Shown: positions 43,601 through 55,807 of the stretch, one piece after another | How the letters are laid out: each line of letters starts with the position of its first letter | How positions within the stretch are numbered: position 1 is the first letter of the stretch | Source: Tieghemostelium lacteum | Lineage: Eukaryota; Evosea; Eumycetozoa; Dictyosteliales; Raperosteliaceae | Length of the DNA stretch: 64,000 bases | Direction of reading: 5' to 3' | NCBI GenBank assembly: GCA_001606155.1 | Contig: LODT01000021.1 | Coordinates: 708,501-772,500 of the forward strand | Position numbers and translations under genes: made by a program | Notes under the pieces: model-generated | Database searches by the model: none | What the model saw: the letters and a program-made list of their open reading frames with translations, nothing else | What the model was told of the DNA's origin: nothing

Positions 43601-46488
43601 CTACTAAATTCCAAGATGCACTATCCATCTCTCCAACCTACTCCAAAGCCTATTACGAGTTGGCTCACGTCTACATTCTGATTGCCAATCACTATCATGG
43701 AAATTACTTTAAAGCGCAGGCAAACTATCAAATGGCTGCTATTAATTTTAAAAAGTCAATTGAAAACTCTATAAATATATTTACACTACAGAAACAACAG
43801 CAGCAGTTAACAAGTGGTTTGGCAGTACAGAATATCTCTGATCAGATATTCACAGATATTGAGGGTTTATATCAAATTGGAATGGAAGGTTTCCCAAGTT
43901 ACGTATTGGGTGTATATTTACTATGTAAAGAACTTCAGAGACACTATAACAATGATCCTAAACTATATATACTCTATGGAAAGTCACTTATATATAAACC
44001 CTATTTGGATGAAGATACCAATCCAAAAGAGTTCTATTACTCCGAAGCTGCAACCCAACTCTATAATGCATTCTTAATTAGTAAATCTAGTGATAATCCT
44101 CAACATGCTGTTATATCAGAAGAGATTTATGATATTGCTCATGATATTTGGGTAAAGAGTAAAGTGGGTAATAGAAAACTATATTATCCTACCTACTATG
44201 TACTTAGATTACTAGTAAGAAATAATCTAACTGAAGAGAATAGACTCTTTAGTATGTACTCTGATGCACTCATTGAAATTATTAAAATGGATGCGGAGAA
44301 TTCTCAACCCTATCTAGAAGAACTAGCTGAACTCTATAATAGACTAATTAAAAAGGATAGTTTATACATAAATGATAAATTACAATCTGCAATTGTAAAT
44401 CAACTCCATGAAATTACAATATTTCTAAAACTATCTCAATACTCTACACTTATTAAAGATAAATTAAAATCTAAATTACAGCAGTCCTCTTCATCTCCTA
44501 ATATTAATAACAATAATAATAATAATAATAATCAATATACATCAAAATTAAATTTAGAAAAAACATTGGTATCTAATCAAGATTTGATAGTAGTAGGTGA
44601 AATATATCCGCAGTTGGAGGAACTTAATCTTAGTAATTGTTCAATGATTACTGATCAACCTGTATCTGAATTTCTGACTTATCATGGCAAATCATTAAAG
44701 ACCTTAAAGATAACTGGTACATTAATAGCTGATAAGACAATATCAATAATGGCGAATTATTGTTTGAATTTGGTGGCATTGTATATACAGAATTGTCAGT
44801 TTATTGACCCTGGATCACTATCACAGTTACATCAGTTACCTAAACTAAAGACATTAGATTTGTCAAAATGTAAATTGACAAATGAGGTGGTGCAGACTTT
44901 CCACAATTCACAATTGTCTGAATTGTATTTGAGGAATCAGTCTAGGGTATCAGATAAACCCTTTAAAGTCTATCAATCACCATGGTCAACACTAAAAGTT
45001 CTAGATTTATCATCGTGTTCCAAGTTGACTGATAACTCATTTACATCAATTCCTAATTGTCCGTCAATGGAGCAATTGATTCTCGAAGCTTGTTATAATC
45101 TAACTGATCAATCTGTTATATCCATTGCTAATCATATGCCAAAACTCACTAAACTCTCATTGAAAGGGTGTAAGTTCATTACAGATAAGTCTATTGATTA
45201 TTTAGTGAGAAGATGTACAATGATTAGGGATTTTAAATTATCAAGATGTCATTCAATTACAGGTGACTCGTTAAGAGCTATAACGGATCATCTTTCAGTT
45301 GTACTTGAGAGAATTGATTTATCAATGTGTCCTCAAATTCTTGAATCGGATATACAGATTCTCATTGATAGATCTACAACACTTTTAGCTATAAATCTCT
45401 CTGATATACCAAAGATCTCTGATACACTGATTGGTAGTATAATGTCAAGGTTTACTAAACTACAACATTTACGTCTAGACAGTTGTTCTAAAGTCACTTT
45501 GGATGGAATCAATATGGAACCACAATCAAATTCTCTATTGACATTGTCATTAAAGAAATCTCAAATTACCAATCAAGCATTCCAATATCTCAGTACAACA
45601 TTCCATAAACTCACCTACCTCACACTTAAACAATGTCTACAACTAACTGATGAATCATTCAGTTCTATTTCCAATCTAGTTGCACTTGAATATCTCGATC
45701 TCTCCGATAACTATCGTCTACTTGATAACTCAATGGTATCCATTTGTAAATCACTAGTACACCTAAAGACACTAGACATCTCCAGTTGTCTAAGACTTAC
45801 AACCAAATCCTTTATGCTCATTGGTAAATACCAAACAAAGATTGAAAATCTCTACATGTCTGGCTGTGGAAACCTCACTGATGCCTCTTTAATGTATATC
45901 CTAGAGAATATATCACATTTACAAAACTTGGATGTCAGTAGTTGCGTAATGATCACTGATAAATCAATATACTGTCTCTCCAAAAACCAAATTCAATTAG
46001 AATCCGTTTCTTTGAAAGATTGTAAAAATATAACACAATCTTCAATTAATCTCCTGAAATTGAATTGTCCATTATTTAAATTGGCTAAACTATCATTACA
46101 CTCTTTATCAATGGTTGGTGAACTTCGTGCAAACTCTCCAAAAGATATATTGAAACCCATACCCTATGGTGAAAATAAAGAGACTTTGGAATGGAAGATC
46201 AAAACTCAAGCAAAGAAACAACAAGAATATGAGAAAAAAGAAGAAAAAGAATTACAACAACAGCAGCAGCAACCAAAAGAACTAATTTACCAATCATTTG
46301 ATATCAAAGTTCCCTACACTGATCTAGTACTATATCACCAAAAGAACCTAAATCTACATCCAAACTTTTTGGAAAAATATCTTTCCAAAGAGGAGTTTAA
46401 AGATAAATTTGGTATGACTATTGAAACTTTTTATACCCTATTAAAATGGAAACAAGATGAAAAGAAGAGAAACTTAAGAATTTATTAA
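40633..46488 (+). CDS. Clu-domain / TPR / leucine-rich-repeat fusion protein
   Basis: Two exons: 40633-41870 and 41949-46488. The junction is AAACA|GTATGT to ACTAG|ACCTAA in phase 2, giving 1,925 aa. The N-terminal 170 residues are His/Gln/Asn/Ser-rich. A Clu domain lies at about 185-420, extending past the intron (DFKRKDWNAEFQTLL, IKPIDVGGFAGGLKYHCHN, YTAGVEGLNYPMMALIDYKG, FYNLLRPEFVSKW). Gly- and Asn-rich linkers and a helical region follow. TPR-like repeats occur at about 890-960 (NFECLCQLGRTLVAQ, AYYELAHVYILIANHYHG). About 15 Leu-rich repeats of the Cys-containing AMN1/F-box type occupy about 1270-1790 (LDLSSCSKLTDNSF, LKGCKFITDKSIDYL), then a charged tail. Clu proteins organise mitochondria and bind mRNAs for mitochondrial proteins. 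This is distinct from the ordinary CluA, which lacks LRRs. The role is unknown. Confidence 0.9.
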
Positions 46489-46657
46489 TAAACCTAATAT
46501 TTATTCAACTCTATAGACCACAAAAAAATCGAGTTCAAAATTTGATTTTTAACATATTTATCACAAATCCTATGGATTTGGAAATAGATGTAAAATGTAA
46601 AATATTTTTTTTTTTTTCATTTTAAATCTTTTTCTAAATCAAGATTATTGTTCAGGT

Positions 46658-48091
46658 ATGGATATTGATGCCCTTTGTTTAAATTTAAACATTACCAATA
46701 AAAAAGTTATAAATAAATCAAAAGAATTTGTTAGATTATCAAAAGTAAAATTACCAGCAGGATTGGGCCCGGTAAGTGTGAAAGCCTATGACTGAGTATA
46801 TTCATAGCATACTTATAATATAGATCTATATTCAAATCAGAGTGAAATATGTAGACCAGCAGCATGTTTAACAATAGCTTGTCAAGTGTAAATACCAGTG
46901 ATCATGTTATTAACAGGTGTAATATATTAACACAAAATATACAGTTTAGAAAATGAAATAGACAGGAATAAAGCAGTAAAGTTATCTGGTGGTTCTGAAA
47001 AACTATTTCACACAGCGTTATCATCATTACATAATATATTAGGTATAAAGTAGGATTTAATTAATGTTACATTATAGTATATCAAAGACTAACATTGTCA
47101 ATCTAAAGAAAACGTCTTAGTATTCTAGAAATTGCAATAGAATTTAATCAAATTCCATTAGTTGAACCCAGTGATAATCTATTGGAAAAGTAAATTTTAA
47201 ATACCCCCCCTCTAATTAATACTACTCATTGTATACAGTGAGAAAATGTATCAATTTAATATATTAATTATATATCATCAGATATAAATCAAAATTTCTA
47301 GCAGGTATACCAGAATTACAAGCGAAATTTGTTGATTTCTCAAGTGCAGAGATTTCTGCTGCTGTATTTTTTATAATGTCTTGTCAAAATGAAGTATGTT
47401 TAGTTGATATATACATATGTTGTGTTAGTTATACACATACTAACTAATGTATATTTAGATTACCATTGATAAGAATAAGCTAATAGAGTATTCAAAGTGT
47501 AATCCTGTTGAATTTCAAAGGGTTATTAACAGTATCAAAGAATATTGTTATACAGATAGTCCATTTCCTACATCACCAAAGTTAAAATTAACTTTGAAAT
47601 CAACAAAACCTGTCAGTCAAGCTGAGATGAAAAAACAAAAAGATGAAATGAACAAATTGGATGAGAATAGAGTGAATAAGGGTGACCTTTCACTTGAACA
47701 AGAGAGAAAAATTATTAAAAAGAAAAAAGAGAATAGTTATAAAGAATGGAAAACAAAGGTTTTACAAGACAATCAACAATCAAATTTAAAAATTAAAAGT
47801 TTAAATCAATCTAATAGTAGGCAAGAGAGAATTGATAACTTTTTTAATCTATCTAATACTGTTGATCCTATACCTGTACCACAACCAAAATCAAATACAA
47901 CAACTACTACTACTACAACAAATAATACATCCAGTAATGTAACACCAGGTACTCTATCTCCTCCTATTATTATTATTGATGTTGATATAGATGATATAAA
48001 TAATAGTCAATGTAATAGTATAATAGAAATGTCAAATCCAGAAAGTAACACCACTACAATAGATCATCAATCAATTGTCACTAAAATCTGA
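46658..48091 (+). CDS. orc6: Origin recognition complex subunit 6 (ORC6)
   Basis: Six exons: 46658-46771, 46808-46887, 46945-47049, 47109-47189, 47282-47393 and 47459-48091. All phases agree and give 374 aa. Intron 1 (36 bases) is uncertain; an alternative is a GTGTGA donor at 46776 with the acceptor at 46823. The N-terminus (KEFVRLSKVKL), the TFIIB-like fold (LTIACQVLENEIDRNKAVKLSGG, ILGIKKRLSILEIAIEF) and the C-terminal helix (YKEWKTKVLQ, matching the human YEEWKRKIL) are the ORC6 landmarks. The C-terminal helix contacts ORC3 and the N-terminal TFIIB-like part binds DNA. The remainder is a Thr/Asn low-complexity tail. ORC6 licenses origins in the nucleus. Six exons is unusually many for this window. 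There is no long family of lookalikes, so I am fairly sure. Confidence 0.88.
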
Positions 48092-48202
48092 AATAAAAAT
48101 GTCAGATATTTATTTTTATTTTTTTTTTTTTATTTTTTCCTTAATTTCCTCAGTCCCTCGTATTTTTTATATTAGAGATAAATCCATTATTGTCTTGTAA
48201 AA

Positions 48203-49018
48203 ATGGATACACCAACACCTATACCAGTTTCAACTGAGAAAATGCACAAACTTATATTTTTTGGTGCATCAGGGTAGGTACATTAACTTTAAAACAATAT
48301 TGAGGCAGAATATTAATTCCCGATACCACCCACAATGACAGATCAGGTAAAACTGCACTTATAAATAGAATGATTTTTGATAAATATAGAAATGATTATG
48401 TCTCCATTCCAACAATAGATCTTTATACCAAAACTTTATACCATCAAACTGATATGATTAAATTAAATGTATGAACAATAATAATAATATTTTCTAATCA
48501 ATATTTTGTATGTGACTAATACCTATCAATGTATACAGATATTTGATACACCTGGAGTAGGAGCAATGTCAGTTGGTGATACATTTTGGAAACAAACTGA
48601 AGGAATTGTATTAGTTTATGATATTAAAAATAGAGAAACATTTGAAAAACTAGGATACTGGTTGAATTTCTTTAAGACTCATAGTCAAGGTGCTAAAGTA
48701 CCTGTCATGGTTTTAGGTAATAAATTAGATCTGGATAGTAATTTAGATGGTGGTGGTAGACAAGTATCAAGAGAAGAGGCTGAGGAATGGTGTAAATTGA
48801 ATAATATTCATATTTTCTTTGAGGTATCTGCAAAAGATGCTGTTAATACCAAAGAATGTTTTACAAAATTCATGGATGCCTTCGTATCAGGAATTCATCA
48901 GGATTTACATCATGATGATGACGATGATGATTCCTCAACACTTTTAAAAAAGAATAATACAAATTCAGATGATGATGCACCTAGTAAAGGTGTTTTTTCA
49001 TGTTTTTGTTGTATGTAA
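48203..49018 (+). CDS. Atypical Ras/Rab-like small GTPase
   Basis: Three exons: 48203-48273, 48342-48468 and 48539-49018. The junctions CATCAGG|GTAGGT to ACAG|ATCAGG and AAT|GTATGA to ACAG|ATATTT agree in phase, giving 225 aa. P-loop GASGSGKT is completed across the first intron. Switch I contains the Thr of IPTID. Switch II reads IFDTPGVGAMS where Ras and Rab have WDTAGQE, so the catalytic Gln is absent and a Pro replaces the Ala. G4 is GNKLD and G5 is EVSAKDA. A Gly-rich loop (LDGGG) is inserted after NKLD. The C-terminus is Asp-rich, then ends SCFCCM, a CCX-type prenylation signal for membrane attachment. Predicted weak intrinsic GTP hydrolysis is inference. I cannot place it in a named subfamily. 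Confidence 0.85.
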
Positions 49019-49182
49019 ATATAGTATTACCCTCCTTTTCCCCCTCTCACCTCCTCCTCAATAAAAATTTGAAAATTAAACCAACAACATTTGTAAACTA
49101 TCTATAGATACATGTTCAGTGTAATTTAACACACAATTTGTGATATACTTTAATCTAGATCTATTATTTAATTTATTTGAAA

Positions 49183-50061
49183 TTATACACTCTTTTCAAC
49201 AATTATTGACTCTTCAGTATAAATAACATCATTAAAGATATCTGATTTTTCAAAACAATTATTTGGACATGAAAATATAAATGCATTACCAAATTCTAAA
49301 TGATTACTATTAGTTGATACTGTTGGACTATTATTATTATTACTATTTGTTTCATCATTTTGTTGTTGTTGTTGTTGTTTTTGGACTTGATCTAATTGAG
49401 CAGTATATTGTTTAATTATATGGTCATATGCCTTAATCTGTGAAATTATAGTGGAGAGTATTTGAAATTCAAAAACCTTAGTTTGGTTACATTTTGTACA
49501 GATTGGAGGTGTAGTAATCTGTTTTAAACCCTCAATAGATAAACACAATGGTTTACCGTTATAGGAATAACGTAGACATTGTGATGGTGCAACTGATATT
49601 TTCTTTAAAAACTTATTAAATGTTCTGTCTTTTACATATTCATAGGATTCATTTGACCACTCTACCGGATCATCACCAAACTCATTCTCTAAATTTGAAT
49701 ATTTTTTCATTATATTATTACTATTATTATTATTACTATTACGAGTATAATTTGATTCTTCTTCAATACATAGAAAATATGGTTCAATTTGGTTACATTT
49801 ATCATCATTTAATTGAATACCACTGATAATTTCCTCATCACTTGTACAATCGTCTGCATAATTACTTGTTCTAATTGACGAACCATTTCCATTTTCTTTT
49901 TGTTTTAATCCTAAATCTCTTATTTGTAATAGTTCCTCAATTGATTTACTGTCATCATTACCTATTGGCTGTTGTTGATTACCATTACTTTTAATACCCC
50001 AATCATCACCATCATTCACACCCCAATCATCATTGTCATTCTCTTCTTGTTTCTTTATTAC

Positions 50062-50094
<33 letters not shown>

Positions 50095-50580
50095 GTTTTC
50101 TAAATGTTCAACTAGATCATCATCTTCTTTTAAAGGATCTAAACATTTTATAACTTTCCAACCTTTAGAAGTTGAATTACAATTCGCATTTGGACAAACG
50201 AATATGTAAAAATTTCTTTCGTAGTTTGGTAGAGAGTTTAATGGACAATAGGCTTGAATTAGAAATGATAGATAGCTGTTACATGTTTTACATCTGATAT
50301 CTTTTAAATGGTTTGGTGGTTGTGCACACCATATCTAAATTTAAATAATCTATGTAAATATATGTATTTGGCTATTAATCAAACTGTTACTGTATATTAT
50401 ATTTACTGGTGCACCTCCAATTTTGGTTGAGTATGGATAGATATCTTCAATATCGTCATAGTCATCATCAATACTGCTGTTATTACTTGATCTTAGATCT
50501 CTTTTGGGTTCAAATTTTGGAACAATGATTGGTTCATCTATGAATCCTAAAAAAGTTTTACTATCATTTTGAAGTTTCAT
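49183..50580 (-). CDS. PDCD2/TSR4-family protein (PDCD2-like)
   Basis: Two exons: 50580-50407 and 50334-49183. The junction CCA|GTAAAT to TTTAG|ATATGG is phase 0, giving 441 aa. The start MKLQNDSKTFLGFIDEPI and STKIGGAPIW match the LGxxDxPI and KIGGxP motifs of PDCD2. Zinc-binding cysteines follow in WCAQPP, CKTCNSYL, QAYCPL and FVCPN, and CNSTSKGWKV. An Asn run and an acidic DDWG repeat link to the C-terminal PDCD2_C domain at about residues 295-441 (PVEWSNESYEYV, QCLRYSYNGKPL, PPICTKCNQTKVFEFQIL, FSCPNNC). PDCD2/TSR4 acts as a chaperone for nascent uS5 in 40S ribosome assembly. A short Gln run is inserted before the last block. Both domain ends are intact. Confidence 0.9.
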
Positions 50581-51405
50581 ATTATTACTTTGTCGGGGAA
50601 AACGAAGGTAAAAAAATGGGTCTAATACTTAAAAAAAAAAATTAAAAAAATTTTAATAATTCATTTGTTGGATAGGGATATTCATTTCCTAAAATATCTT
50701 TCATTAAGATATTGTGATATTGAAATATTTAGATGTATCATTACTATTAACCATCACCAATTATAATCATTGTTAATATTTGGTAAATTTTGAACAACTA
50801 TAATTGCATCTTTCAAATTAATTTATATAAACAATGTAGGTGAACTATTTGAATTTGTTTAAAATAGTTTTAATTGTAATACTCGAATAATCTAATTGTT
50901 GGGTTTGGAAATTGAATTTTGATAAAAATTATTTTTCATTTTCAGTGAATGAATCAAAGATCTAAATAATTTAAAAATCTAGATAATATTATACTTTATA
51001 CTACAAAGACTGATCAATATTCAAACCAAAAGTTAGTCAATTTATTATTTATTTATTTATAAATCTATTAAGTCTACTGTTGATTAGATTTTAAATAAAA
51101 ACATGTAAATTGGAAATAAAGATATTAAAAATCGAAATGCCAAAACACAACCCCACCGAACACACCACATCTTAAAACAGGGGGTACAATTAAAAACATT
51201 GATATAACTATTTTTACTTGATTTAAATTTGAATTTTTTTATATGAATATTTCAATAAATATATATCCATGGGTCTATCCAAAAAAAAAATATGGATGAA
51301 AATTTGGTTTATTGGGTTTTTTTTTTTTAATAAAAATCTTTTTGGTTTTTTCATTTTTTTTTATATTTTTCATTCATTATATAATTATCACACTAAAACA
51401 ACACA
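50581..51405. other. Divergent intergenic region, PDCD2L and cofilin promoters
   Basis: About 825 bases of AT-rich DNA. Close to the cofilin ATG there are runs of T and a TATATAATTATCACAC-type leader. No coding or RNA signal recognised. Confidence 0.6.
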
Positions 51406-52148
51406 ATGGTAATTTTCGTTTACTCTTAACCTTTATTAATAACTTTTTTTTTCCATTCACTGTATACTTTATTCATGACAATAATAATTAACTTTACCTA
51501 AAGATGGTAATGAGTGATGTGATGATAAATTGAACATTGATCAACACATCAATATTCGTTTATCGTTTTTATATTTAACTTAGTTTGAAAAAAAAAAAAA
51601 TATAATATTTTATGTAAAAACATGTATATAGAATACAGTGATTGGTTGAAAAAAGTTATAATTTTAGCTAAAATTATATCATTATATTAATATAAACTCT
51701 TTTTTCTCTATTTTTGTATAATTTTATAAATATCTAGTCTTCAGGTATTAAAATTGACGCAAACTGCACTGAAACCTACAACCAATTGAAATTGGGTAGA
51801 AAATTTGGTATGATTAGTTACAAAATCTCTGATGATTCAACTCAAATCGTCGTAGACAAAACCTATCCACCAAACACCCCATTTGAAACTTTCACTGCTG
51901 AACTCCCAGAGAAAGACTGCAGATATGTAGTTTATGATTTCGAATACTTTGAAGAAGGTGCCAACAAGAACAGAATTGTTTTTGTTGCTTGGTGCCCAGA
52001 TGTTGCCCCAATCAAGAAGAAGATGATGGCCACCTCCTCTAAAGACTCCCTCCGTAAAGCCCTCGTTGGTATCCAAACCGAAATCCAAGGTACTGATTTA
52101 TCTGAAGTCACCAAAGAAGCTTTCATGTCTAAAGTTAACAAGATTTAA
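51406..52148 (+). CDS. cofA: Cofilin / actin-depolymerising factor
   Basis: Two exons. The first codes only for Met (51406-51408), followed directly by GTAATT; the second is 51738-52148. The intron is 329 bases and the product is 137 aa, the same length as D. discoideum cofilin. SSGIKIDANCTETYNQLKLG starts the second exon. KKKMMATSSKDSLRKALVGI is the conserved long helix that binds actin, and the N-terminal Ser3 is the usual LIMK-type regulatory site. Cofilin severs and depolymerises ADP-actin filaments and works with CAP. Codon use is GC-biased (CTC, AAC, GCC), as in highly expressed dictyostelid genes. Whether it matches cofA or cofB of D. discoideum is uncertain, so the symbol is provisional. 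Confidence 0.96.
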
Positions 52149-52752
52149 AAAAGTCCTTTCAGTTGGATTATCATACATATTCTTCAACCCTTTAGTACTT
52201 ATATAGAAAATAAAAAAACAAAAAATGTTATATTATACCCCCAATCACATCCTGTTATAATAGTTAAACAAAACAAATATCAATATATATATTCCCATTT
52301 TAATTTTTTTTTATTAATTTCAATTGGGTAAATAAATTCTCTAAATTATTGAATTTTCAAGTATTTAATATTAAATCATTGTAACACTGATATAGACAGA
52401 TATTTATTGGTATTACCACACCACAAAACAATAATTAGTTTTTTTTTTTTCAATAATTATTTGTTTTTTATTGAAAGTTTATCTAAATCATTTATTTTAT
52501 TCGAAAGTAGAGTATTTAGGAAAAATTTTAAGTTATATTGTATTTAATTGTGACCTAAACTGCAGTTTAAAAAGCATATTCCTTGAATTAAATCGATCAG
52601 TTAGAGGTGCTTTGGTAAACTAAAAAATGTTTTTATTTTTTTTTATTTTTTTTTTTTAATTATTGTATTTTTTGATAATCTTACTAACTTTTGTAACATT
52701 TCTTTCCCTCTCTAGAATTGTATAGGGAGATCATTTATTTGGATTATAGATT
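52149..52752. other. Intergenic region between cofilin and the Shk kinase
   Basis: About 600 bases of AT-rich DNA with poly-T runs at about 52440-52450 and 52635-52658. No gene recognised. Confidence 0.6.
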
Positions 52753-54494
52753 ATGATGGATCCACAACAATATGCAAACAATTATCAAGATGTAGGTTAA
52801 ATCACAAATGTGGAATTGGTATGAAAATGGATAATTAATACATTTATTCTACATATAGTTTAATTCTGATAGATCTGGACCACCAGAAATTAGACCTGAG
52901 GAAATTTCATTTGAAGATTTAATTGGTACAGGTAGTTTTGGTAAAGTTTATAAAGGCCGTTGCAGACAAAAGGCTGTAGCTGTTAAATTACTTCATAAAC
53001 AAAACTATGATGCTGCAACATTGACAGCATTTAGAAAAGAGGTTCACTTGATGAGTAAGATCTATCATCCAAATATTTGTTTATTCATGGGTGCTTGTAC
53101 TATTCCTGGTAAATGTGTAATTGTTACCGAATTGGTACCAAAAGGAAATCTAGAAACATTATTACATGATCAAAAGATTCAATTACCTTTATATTTAAGA
53201 ATGAGAAGTAAGTTTAAACATTTACAATAATTAATAACATTTAATATTAATATTTATTATAATTATAGTGGCAAGAGACGCAGCATTAGGTATTAATTGG
53301 TTACATGAATCTAATCCAGTATTTGTTCATAGAGATATTAAATCATCAAATTTATTAGTTGATGAAAATATGCGTGTTAAAAGTATGTATTAGTTAGTTA
53401 TATTGTTCTTTTACAATAATAATAATAATAATATTAATTATAAAATGTTATAAATTATAGTTTGTGATTTTGGTTTAAGTGCACTTAAACAAAAACATAA
53501 GATGTTAAAAGATCAATCATCAGCTAAAGGTACACCATTGTACATGGCACCTGAGGTTATGATGTTTAAAGAATTCAATGAAAGTAGTGATGTCTATTCT
53601 TTTGGTATCGTACTTTGGGAGATATTAACACGTAAAGAACCTTTTTCACATCACAGAGAATTAGAGAAGTTCAGAGAGGCTGTTTGTGTAAAACACGAAA
53701 GACCACCCATTCCAGCTGATTGTTTGGATTCTTTAAGAAGACTTATTGAGAAATGTTGGGATAAGGATCCAATTCACAGACCATCTTTTAAGGATATCAT
53801 TGCTCAATTGGATCAAGTCATTATTGATGCTGCCATGAATGATGCTAAAGGTAGAGAATTTTGGAAGAAATCATTCCTAACTGAACAAGAAGTACCTTGG
53901 GAAGCCTTTATTGATGCACTTTGCAATTGGTCAAAATCACCAACTCGTACACAATGTGATAAGAATTCTATTGACTATTTGAATATCAAATGTCTAAAAG
54001 CAATTTTGGCTGAACAACCAAAATCTGAAGGTACTGGTGTAGATACCATTGTCAATATTGAGAAGTTTGGTAAGATTTTAGAGTTCTTTGGACCAGTTCC
54101 AGAACCAACACCAGGTCACAGTATTATGGATACTATCAGAGAGGTACTCAGTCATAAATGGTTCCATGGTGATTTGGATACTGCTGATGCTGCATCCAGA
54201 CTCAATGGTCAACCAGTTGGTAGCTTTTTAATTCGTTTCTCATCCACCAACATAGGTAATTTCACAATTAGTCAAGTGGTGGCTGATAATTCAATTAAAC
54301 ATCAAAGAGTCTCTAGACAAGCCTCCAAGTTTGTCTATCAAAATGTTGTCTATGATTCTCTTATTGATATTGTACTAAAAAATGGCGGTGGTTTAAATGG
54401 TGACATTAAACTAGATCAAAATCTAGGTGTACCAAATTATAAATTTATGTATTTGTTTTGTAATGTTTCTGGTACTTCTCAACAATATGGATAA
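52753..54494 (+). CDS. Shk-type dual-domain protein kinase with SH2 domain
   Basis: Four exons: 52753-52791, 52859-53207, 53269-53382 and 53461-54494. All phases agree and give 511 aa. The kinase domain (about residues 28-290) is TKL/Raf-like: the glycine loop GTGSFGKV, the VAIK-like Lys in AVAVKLLHKQ, the HRD loop VHRDIKSSNLLV, DFG in KICDFGLSAL-type sequence after the last splice, and an APE in YMAPEVMM. An SH2 domain is at about 385-480 (WFHGDLDTADAASRLNG, GSFLIRFSS with the phosphotyrosine-binding Arg in FLIRF). A Shk family of five kinases is known in D. discoideum, ShkA being a phagocytosis and actin regulator. The high identity to the family is obvious in the kinase domain, but I cannot assign ShkA-E. 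It is a cytosolic protein with no visible lipid anchor. Confidence 0.96.
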
Positions 54495-55807
54495 TTCTAG
54501 TTGTTGTGGGTGTTAGCAGTGATGTCTAAATCATATCCTCTCCCCACCCTACCTTTTCTATCAATAAAAACAACAAACCTTTATTTTCAAATTGCAATAA
54601 CAATAATAAACCTAAATGTGATATAATATAATTCCATATCAACCCTCCCCCACAACTCTGCATCAAAATATTATATGTTAAGTTTTAATCATTTTTTTCT
54701 TCAAATAGTTTAGCCAAATGTAGTATTAACATTTTGTAAATTGTGTGAAATATAAAATATTGAGAATTATTTAACAATGAATTTAAATAATTTAACCTCC
54801 TTAATTGGTGATTATATTGCATATTAACAAAGTTATCAAAATTATTTATAAAAAGTGTGCACCACTTGAACAAAGGCTATATTTTATAACGCTAAATTAG
54901 GGGTCAAATGAAACATTATTGTTATTTTATTTCGTTTACAAAATTAATATGAATTTAGTAGTGGGCATTTTCAAATAAATTCAATATGGTATATGTTAAT
55001 TTATATTCAAATTAAAAAACATGGGTGTGTGATGATCACCAATCACCTTGTTAATCAATATTAAAATTAATTAAAATTTTATTTCCTAATATCAAATTGA
55101 ACTTATGCAATGTTATAGTGTGAATTTAGTTTTTTTTTTTTTTTTATATGTGTAGGAGTGTGTTGTGGGTGTGTTTTTGGTGGAGGGGTGGAGGTGATGG
55201 TGTGTGGTGTTTTGGAAATTTGTTATGTTGTTCAAGTAGATATAGGAAAGATAGTTCGTTCAATTGGAAAAACACACTAATTGTGAAAACAAGATATTTT
55301 CTCAAATAACACAACTCAGAGTGGTTGAAAATATTTTAAAATTTTTTTTCTATTTCTTTTTTTTTTTTCATTTTTATAAAATCCACCAATCCACACTCTT
55401 TTTGATTTTTTGTTTAACACAAATAAATTAGAAATTTCTTTATTTATTTCTGCTTTTTTTGATTCCTTTTATTTATCTGTTGTGTTTAAACTTAATAAAA
55501 GAAGAAGATACATATTAAAATACAATTAAACCAAAAACAAAAAGATCTTTTTAAAAAACACCCCCCTCTTCCCCTTTTACACCTCCCCACCTCACATTTT
55601 TTTTTTCCTAAAAAAAAAGGCCACACACAAATAATTATTTTTTTCAAACAAATTATAATCTTTGAGGGTATTTACAAATTATTTTTAGATCTATCTAAAT
55701 TCCCTCACCCACTGTTTTTCACACTTACCACAAAAAAAAAAAAACCAATCCTAAAAAAACAGCCTCCACATTCTCACTAATTATCACCATTATAACAAGT
55801 ACAAAAA
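54495..55807. other. Intergenic region between Shk and the zinc-ribbon gene
   Basis: About 1.3 kb without a gene. It has a strong G-rich patch at 55151-55214 (see separate entry) and a C-rich stretch at 55560-55600 just upstream of the next start. AT-rich elsewhere. Confidence 0.6.
55151..55214. promoter_or_regulatory. G/T-rich cluster, candidate G-box region
   Basis: 64 bases with almost no A or C (TGTAGGAGTGTGTTGTGGGTG then TTTTTGGTGGAGGGG...). The cluster stands out in an AT-rich flank, about 600 bases upstream of the zinc-ribbon gene start. G/T-rich boxes of this kind bind GBF in D. discoideum. Function is inferred. Confidence 0.35.
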
